Below are positions 34,622 through 37,894 of a DNA stretch of 37,894 nt, in pieces. The stretch covers positions 1-37,894 of the forward strand of contig JALZUC010000018.1 of assembly GCA_023301765.1 (NCBI GenBank). The letters are read 5' to 3'. The DNA is from Akkermansiaceae bacterium. Its GTDB lineage: Bacteria; Verrucomicrobiota; Verrucomicrobiia; Verrucomicrobiales; Akkermansiaceae. The position numbers and the translations under genes are program-made. How positions within the stretch are numbered: position 1 is the first letter of the stretch; each line of letters begins with the position of its first letter. The notes beneath the pieces were generated by a model that saw only the letters and a list, made by a program, of their open reading frames with translations, did not search any database and was not told the origin of the DNA.

Positions 34622-35248
34622 ATGAAAGATTACAAAGGCGAAGAAATCCTAGTTGTTAAACGTGAGCTATTTGACAGCCTTGGTGATTTTCAAGGTATTA
34701 ATACCGAGGTAGAAAACTACCTAGCTGACCTACTCCACCCGTCTAACAATTTTTACATGGCACGTGGACCAGCAGAAGAAGACCCCACCCATAAGCAGAT
34801 TATCCCCTACTGCATCTTCCGGGTAAAAGATGAAAGTGGCACCCGCTACCTACATTACACACGCGGAAAGTCTGGTGGTGAATCACGCCTACACGCTCAA
34901 GTATCCATCGGCATCGGGGGCCATATCAATCCTGTAGACCAGCGCGAAGGCCACCTGGGCTTAGACACCTATATGGCCGGTGTAGAACGCGAAATAGATG
35001 AAGAGCTTAAAATTGGTGGTAACTATTCTAACAAAATAGTAGCCCTACTCAATGACGACTCTAACTCCGTAGGAAAAGTCCACTTAGGTATCGTCCACAT
35101 GATCGACCTAGAGAACGATGACGTAGCGGCTAACGAAGACGCTATTGCCAACCTAGACTTCACCACCCTTAAGGAACTTCGTGGAGATCTATACGATCGC
35201 CTAGAGACATGGACACGTAACTGCGTGGATACAATCGAAAGCTTGTAA
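34622..35248 (+). CDS. Nudix-superfamily-like protein
   Basis: 208 residues. A region around 98-140 recalls a Nudix box: IGIGGHINPVD…AGVEREIDEELKI, preserving the REIxEE core, and is preceded by an N-terminal half (FYMARGPAEEDPTHKQIIPYCIFRV…RYLHYTRGKSGGESRL) as in a known group of phosphoesterase-like Nudix relatives. Spacing between the first Gly and REIDEE is longer than the canonical 23-residue box, so activity is uncertain. Probably cytoplasmic; substrate unknown. Start ATG 34622. Confidence 0.72.
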   Translation: MKDYKGEEILVVKRELFDSLGDFQGINTEVENYLADLLHPSNNFYMARGPAEEDPTHKQIIPYCIFRVKDESGTRYLHYTRGKSGGESRLHAQVSIGIGGHINPVDQREGHLGLDTYMAGVEREIDEELKIGGNYSNKIVALLNDDSNSVGKVHLGIVHMIDLENDDVAANEDAIANLDFTTLKELRGDLYDRLETWTRNCVDTIESL

Positions 35249-35315
35249 CCGCCGGCAAAGCTGAACATCACTTTTTTCAACTGACATTCATCATTAATAA
35301 CTCATATTTTTCAAC

Positions 35316-36170
35316 GTGAACGGACTTATTCTAAAAATCGACTGCCCAGACCAGCACGGTATTGTGGCAAAGATCGCCTCCTACGTAGCAGACTATTCAG
35401 GTAATCTCGTAGAGCTTTCTCAGTTTACTGACGACCAGCTAGGCAAGTTTCTCGCTCGAGTCCAAATAGACACCACTAATCTCAGTGTCGATGTAGAAGA
35501 CTTTATCAGCGGCTTTGAAACACTCGGTAAGTCCCTCTCTGCCAGCTGGCACTTCCGCCGCCAGCCATATAAAATGCGCACCGCCTTAATGGTCACTAAG
35601 ACAGATCACTGCCTTAATGAAATCCTATGGCGCACCAGCCTAGGTGAAATGCCCATTGAGATCACCTCCGTGATTGGTAACCGTGACAGCTGTAGAAAAA
35701 TTGCAGAACAAGCCAATATCCCCTTCCACCTTATTGATATGGATGGTGATAAAAAAGAAGACGGTTTCCGAAAAATCAATGAAATCATCAAAGAGGAAAA
35801 AGTAGAACTCACTGTGCTAGCTCGCTTTATGCAGATCCTGCCAGACTGGTTCTGTAAAGAACACAGCGGGAAAATCATTAATATCCATCACTCCTTTCTC
35901 CCTGCATTTATCGGTGCTAATCCATACCGCCAGGCATACGAACGTGGAGTAAAGCTTATCGGTGCTACTTGCCACTACGTCACTAGCGACCTAGATGCAG
36001 GCCCCATCATCGAGCAAAAAGTACAACGCGTGCAACACTTCCACACACCTAAAGACCTTATGCGTCTGGGCCGTGACTGTGAGCGTGATGCCCTAGCACG
36101 CGGTATCCGCTACCACGTGCATGACCGCACAATCATCAGTGAGAATCGGGCCATTGTATTCCCGGACTGA
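35316..36170 (+). CDS. purU: Formyltetrahydrofolate deformylase
   Basis: 284 residues from a GTG at 35316 (coded MNGLILKIDCPDQHGIVAKIA). An N-terminal ACT domain (1-85) precedes a formyltransferase domain with MRTALMVTKTDHCLNEILWR, LARFMQILPDWFCKEHSGKIINIHHSFLPAFIGANPYRQAYERGVKLIGATCHYV and DLDAGPIIEQ, carrying the catalytic Asn, His and Asp. It hydrolyses 10-formyl-THF to formate and THF. Full length. Converges with proA with a 12-bp gap, so no room for a separate terminator. Confidence 0.95.
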   Translation: MNGLILKIDCPDQHGIVAKIASYVADYSGNLVELSQFTDDQLGKFLARVQIDTTNLSVDVEDFISGFETLGKSLSASWHFRRQPYKMRTALMVTKTDHCLNEILWRTSLGEMPIEITSVIGNRDSCRKIAEQANIPFHLIDMDGDKKEDGFRKINEIIKEEKVELTVLARFMQILPDWFCKEHSGKIINIHHSFLPAFIGANPYRQAYERGVKLIGATCHYVTSDLDAGPIIEQKVQRVQHFHTPKDLMRLGRDCERDALARGIRYHVHDRTIISENRAIVFPD

Positions 36171-36182
36171 TCTCAAAACTAC

Positions 36183-37466
36183 CTAAGTAGTAGCATTAAG
36201 AGTTCTAGTCTGACCAGCGCCCCGAATACGGTACTGATAAGATGTCAGCTCTCGTAGAGCCATCGGCCCGCGTGCATGAAGTTTATCAGTAGAGATTCCA
36301 ATCTCTGCACCAAAGCCAAACTCTCCCCCATCACTAAAGCGGGTAGAGACATTGTGAAATACACAGGCACTATCAATGCGGCTGATAAAGCTCTCTGCAC
36401 GCTGACCCTCCTCAGTAATAATACAATCAGAGTGCCGCGAACTATGAGTATTGATATGCTCAATGGCAGCCACCATATCGTCGACTACTTTGATGGAGAT
36501 AATAAGGTCAAGATACTCTGTATCCCAATCTTCAGCAGTAGCCTCTTTGACTCCGTCTATTAGGATAGCCTGAGTCTTTGCACAGCCACGTATCTCCACT
36601 CCTTTTACCGAATAAGCCTCAGCCATTATCGGTAGAAAGTCATCTGCTATATCAGCGTGTACGAGTAATGTCTCCAGAGCATTACACACACCAGGCTTCT
36701 GCGTCTTAGCATCATCAGCTATTGCCACAGCCATATCCAGATCTGCATGCTTATCCACATAGGTATGGCAAATACCGTCATAGTGCTTAATGACTGGCAT
36801 ACGAGCTAGAGACACTACCGTCTCAATAAGTCCCTTTCCTCCGCGAGGAATGATAACATCCAGCCACTGGTCCATACCCGCCATCACACTAACGCTCTGC
36901 CGATCTGTAAAAGGAATAAGTTGAATAGCATTTGCCGGAAGGCCCGCTTTTTCCCCACCAGACTGAAGAGCTGCAGCTATTGCTTTATTGGAATGAATCG
37001 CCTCAGAACCACCACGGAGAATGGTAGCGTTACCTGACTTCAGGCAGAGCACAGCCGCATCACTAGTCACATTTGGTCGGCTTTCATAAATAATCCCAAT
37101 GACACCAATAGGCACGCGAAGTTGCTGAAAATGGACATCATTTGCCCGTGTCCACTCCTCTAGCACCTCACCTACTGGATCTGGTAGCTCTGCCACCTCT
37201 TCAACACCAGCCGCAATAGCCTCCAAGCGAGTGGTATCCAAACGCAGTCGATCTAACATCGCTGAACTAAGACCATTTGCTTCACCCGCTTTGATATCAA
37301 GGGTATTTGCCCTTAGAATATCTGCCTCTGATCCCCGCAGGCCTGTGGCCATAGCACGGAGAATATCGTTTTTCACCCTAGAGTCTAGTACAGCCAGCTC
37401 ATGCGCCGCAGCTCTAGCATTAGCTCCCATCCCAAGGATGATCTCCTCAATCTCTCCATTATCCAT
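36183..37466 (-). CDS. proA: Gamma-glutamyl phosphate reductase
   Basis: 427 residues, full length. The catalytic Cys261 (KPGVCNALETLL), the NADPH-related IYESRPNVTSDAAVLCLKSGNATILRGGSEA, the segment VIIPRGGKGLI and FHNVSTRFSDGGEFGFGAEIGIST are present. It reduces gamma-glutamyl phosphate to glutamate semialdehyde in proline synthesis. proB is not next to it; instead cysK lies 11 bp upstream on the same strand, suggesting co-transcription. Start chosen at the ATG 37466. Confidence 0.96.
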   Translation of the reverse strand: MDNGEIEEIILGMGANARAAAHELAVLDSRVKNDILRAMATGLRGSEADILRANTLDIKAGEANGLSSAMLDRLRLDTTRLEAIAAGVEEVAELPDPVGEVLEEWTRANDVHFQQLRVPIGVIGIIYESRPNVTSDAAVLCLKSGNATILRGGSEAIHSNKAIAAALQSGGEKAGLPANAIQLIPFTDRQSVSVMAGMDQWLDVIIPRGGKGLIETVVSLARMPVIKHYDGICHTYVDKHADLDMAVAIADDAKTQKPGVCNALETLLVHADIADDFLPIMAEAYSVKGVEIRGCAKTQAILIDGVKEATAEDWDTEYLDLIISIKVVDDMVAAIEHINTHSSRHSDCIITEEGQRAESFISRIDSACVFHNVSTRFSDGGEFGFGAEIGISTDKLHARGPMALRELTSYQYRIRGAGQTRTLNATT

Positions 37467-37477
37467 ATAAACTAACT

Positions 37478-37894
37478 TTAAATTTCTGATACTTTAATCT
37501 GACTCACCTCCTTTTTTACCTGCTCGGCAAGAGGAGTGCTAAGATAACGTTCCGTACTACTACAGCCCACTGTGACAATACGCTTACCGGCAAACTCTGG
37601 TCGTTTTGCCAGCTGCACAGCAGCCCAGATATTACCACCACTGGAAATACCTACAGGTAAGCCTTCGTTCTGCGCTACGTTCTGAGCCATGCTGAAGGCA
37701 TCTTCATTAGAAACCTTAATTACCTCATCAATAATATCCACATTTAAGTTACCAGGGATAAAACCTGCACCAATCCCTTGGATCTTATGCGGCCCAGGTT
37801 TTCCACCAGAAATTACAGGGCTATCCATTGGCTCTACAGCAAACGCCTTCATATCACAGCGACTTTTCAAAACTTCACTAACTCCTGTCAGTGT
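37478..37894 (-). CDS. cysK: Cysteine synthase A, C-terminal part (cut by right edge)
   Basis: The frame is open to the right edge, giving 139 codons minus stop; its N-terminal half, with the PLP lysine, is outside the window. Visible: TLTGVSEVLK (the end of the TGTGGT-type phosphate loop region), AVEPMDSPVISGG, GPHKIQGIGAGFIPGNLN, DEVIKVSNEDAF, GLPVGISSGGNIWAAVQLA and IVTVGCSSTERYLSTPL. These fit O-acetylserine sulfhydrylase (CysK) very well. It makes cysteine from O-acetylserine and sulfide. proA follows after 11 bp. Confidence 0.93.
   Translation of the reverse strand, partial: TLTGVSEVLKSRCDMKAFAVEPMDSPVISGGKPGPHKIQGIGAGFIPGNLNVDIIDEVIKVSNEDAFSMAQNVAQNEGLPVGISSGGNIWAAVQLAKRPEFAGKRIVTVGCSSTERYLSTPLAEQVKKEVSQIKVSEI

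Overview
This window looks like chromosomal backbone from a Gram-negative member of the Planctomycetota-Verrucomicrobiota group, most likely a Verrucomicrobiota bacterium. The taxonomic hints are lysine-rich histone-H1-like (A/V)AKKT repeats, one of them fused to the main sigma factor; an SHD1-type domain on a secreted thioredoxin-fold lipoprotein; and DUF1080, GHL15-like, YdjY-like and DUF5069 proteins, all families I associate with this group. Lipoboxes and KDO and peptidoglycan genes indicate a diderm envelope. The assignment is inference from family content, not from a marker-gene tree.

Layout. 1-245: 5' end of a minus-strand H1-like gene containing a 15-bp tandem repeat. 432-2093: a thioredoxin-like lipoprotein and, divergently, a YqgE/AlgH protein. 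2104-4985: trkA-trkH potassium uptake operon (minus). 5141-9353: trxB, then three exported proteins (YdjY-like, alpha/alpha-toroid, GHL15-like). 9551-11103: obg divergent from rpsP, with a strong rpsP terminator. 11204-13951: ABC-2 ATPase, permease and an uncharacterised membrane-anchored protein, probably one operon. 14016-15542: metallophosphoesterase and an XRE-HTH/metallo-beta-lactamase fusion. 15564-18223: zwf-opcA (minus). 18403-22356: sua5, murJ with a large extra domain, and a DUF1080 protein (minus). 22487-29400: a long plus-strand run with aroK, a polyprenyl synthase, nrdR, an ATP-cone-like protein, a HIT protein, xth, a duplicated zinc-ribbon protein, prmC and murA. 29616-31522: rpoD. 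31603-31677: tRNA-Glu(UUC), minus. 31829-36170: kdsD, a lipoprotein, efp, a DUF5069 protein, a Nudix-like protein and purU. 36183-37894: cysK (cut by the right edge) and proA (minus).

Most genes are core metabolism and information processing: envelope assembly (murA, murJ, kdsD, polyprenyl synthase), thiol redox and NADPH supply (trxB, zwf, opcA), translation (rpsP, efp, prmC, sua5, obg, tRNA-Glu) and dNTP control (nrdR). I saw no CRISPR array, insertion sequence, prophage, integrase, toxin-antitoxin pair or recognisable defence system. No intergenic stretch exceeds 300 bases. The most unusual content is inside otherwise standard genes: a roughly 170-residue extracytoplasmic insertion in MurJ whose coding sequence carries a 10-G run, a histone-like tail on the primary sigma factor, and a divergent ATP-cone-like protein beside NrdR. 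I did not find a convincing new multi-gene system.
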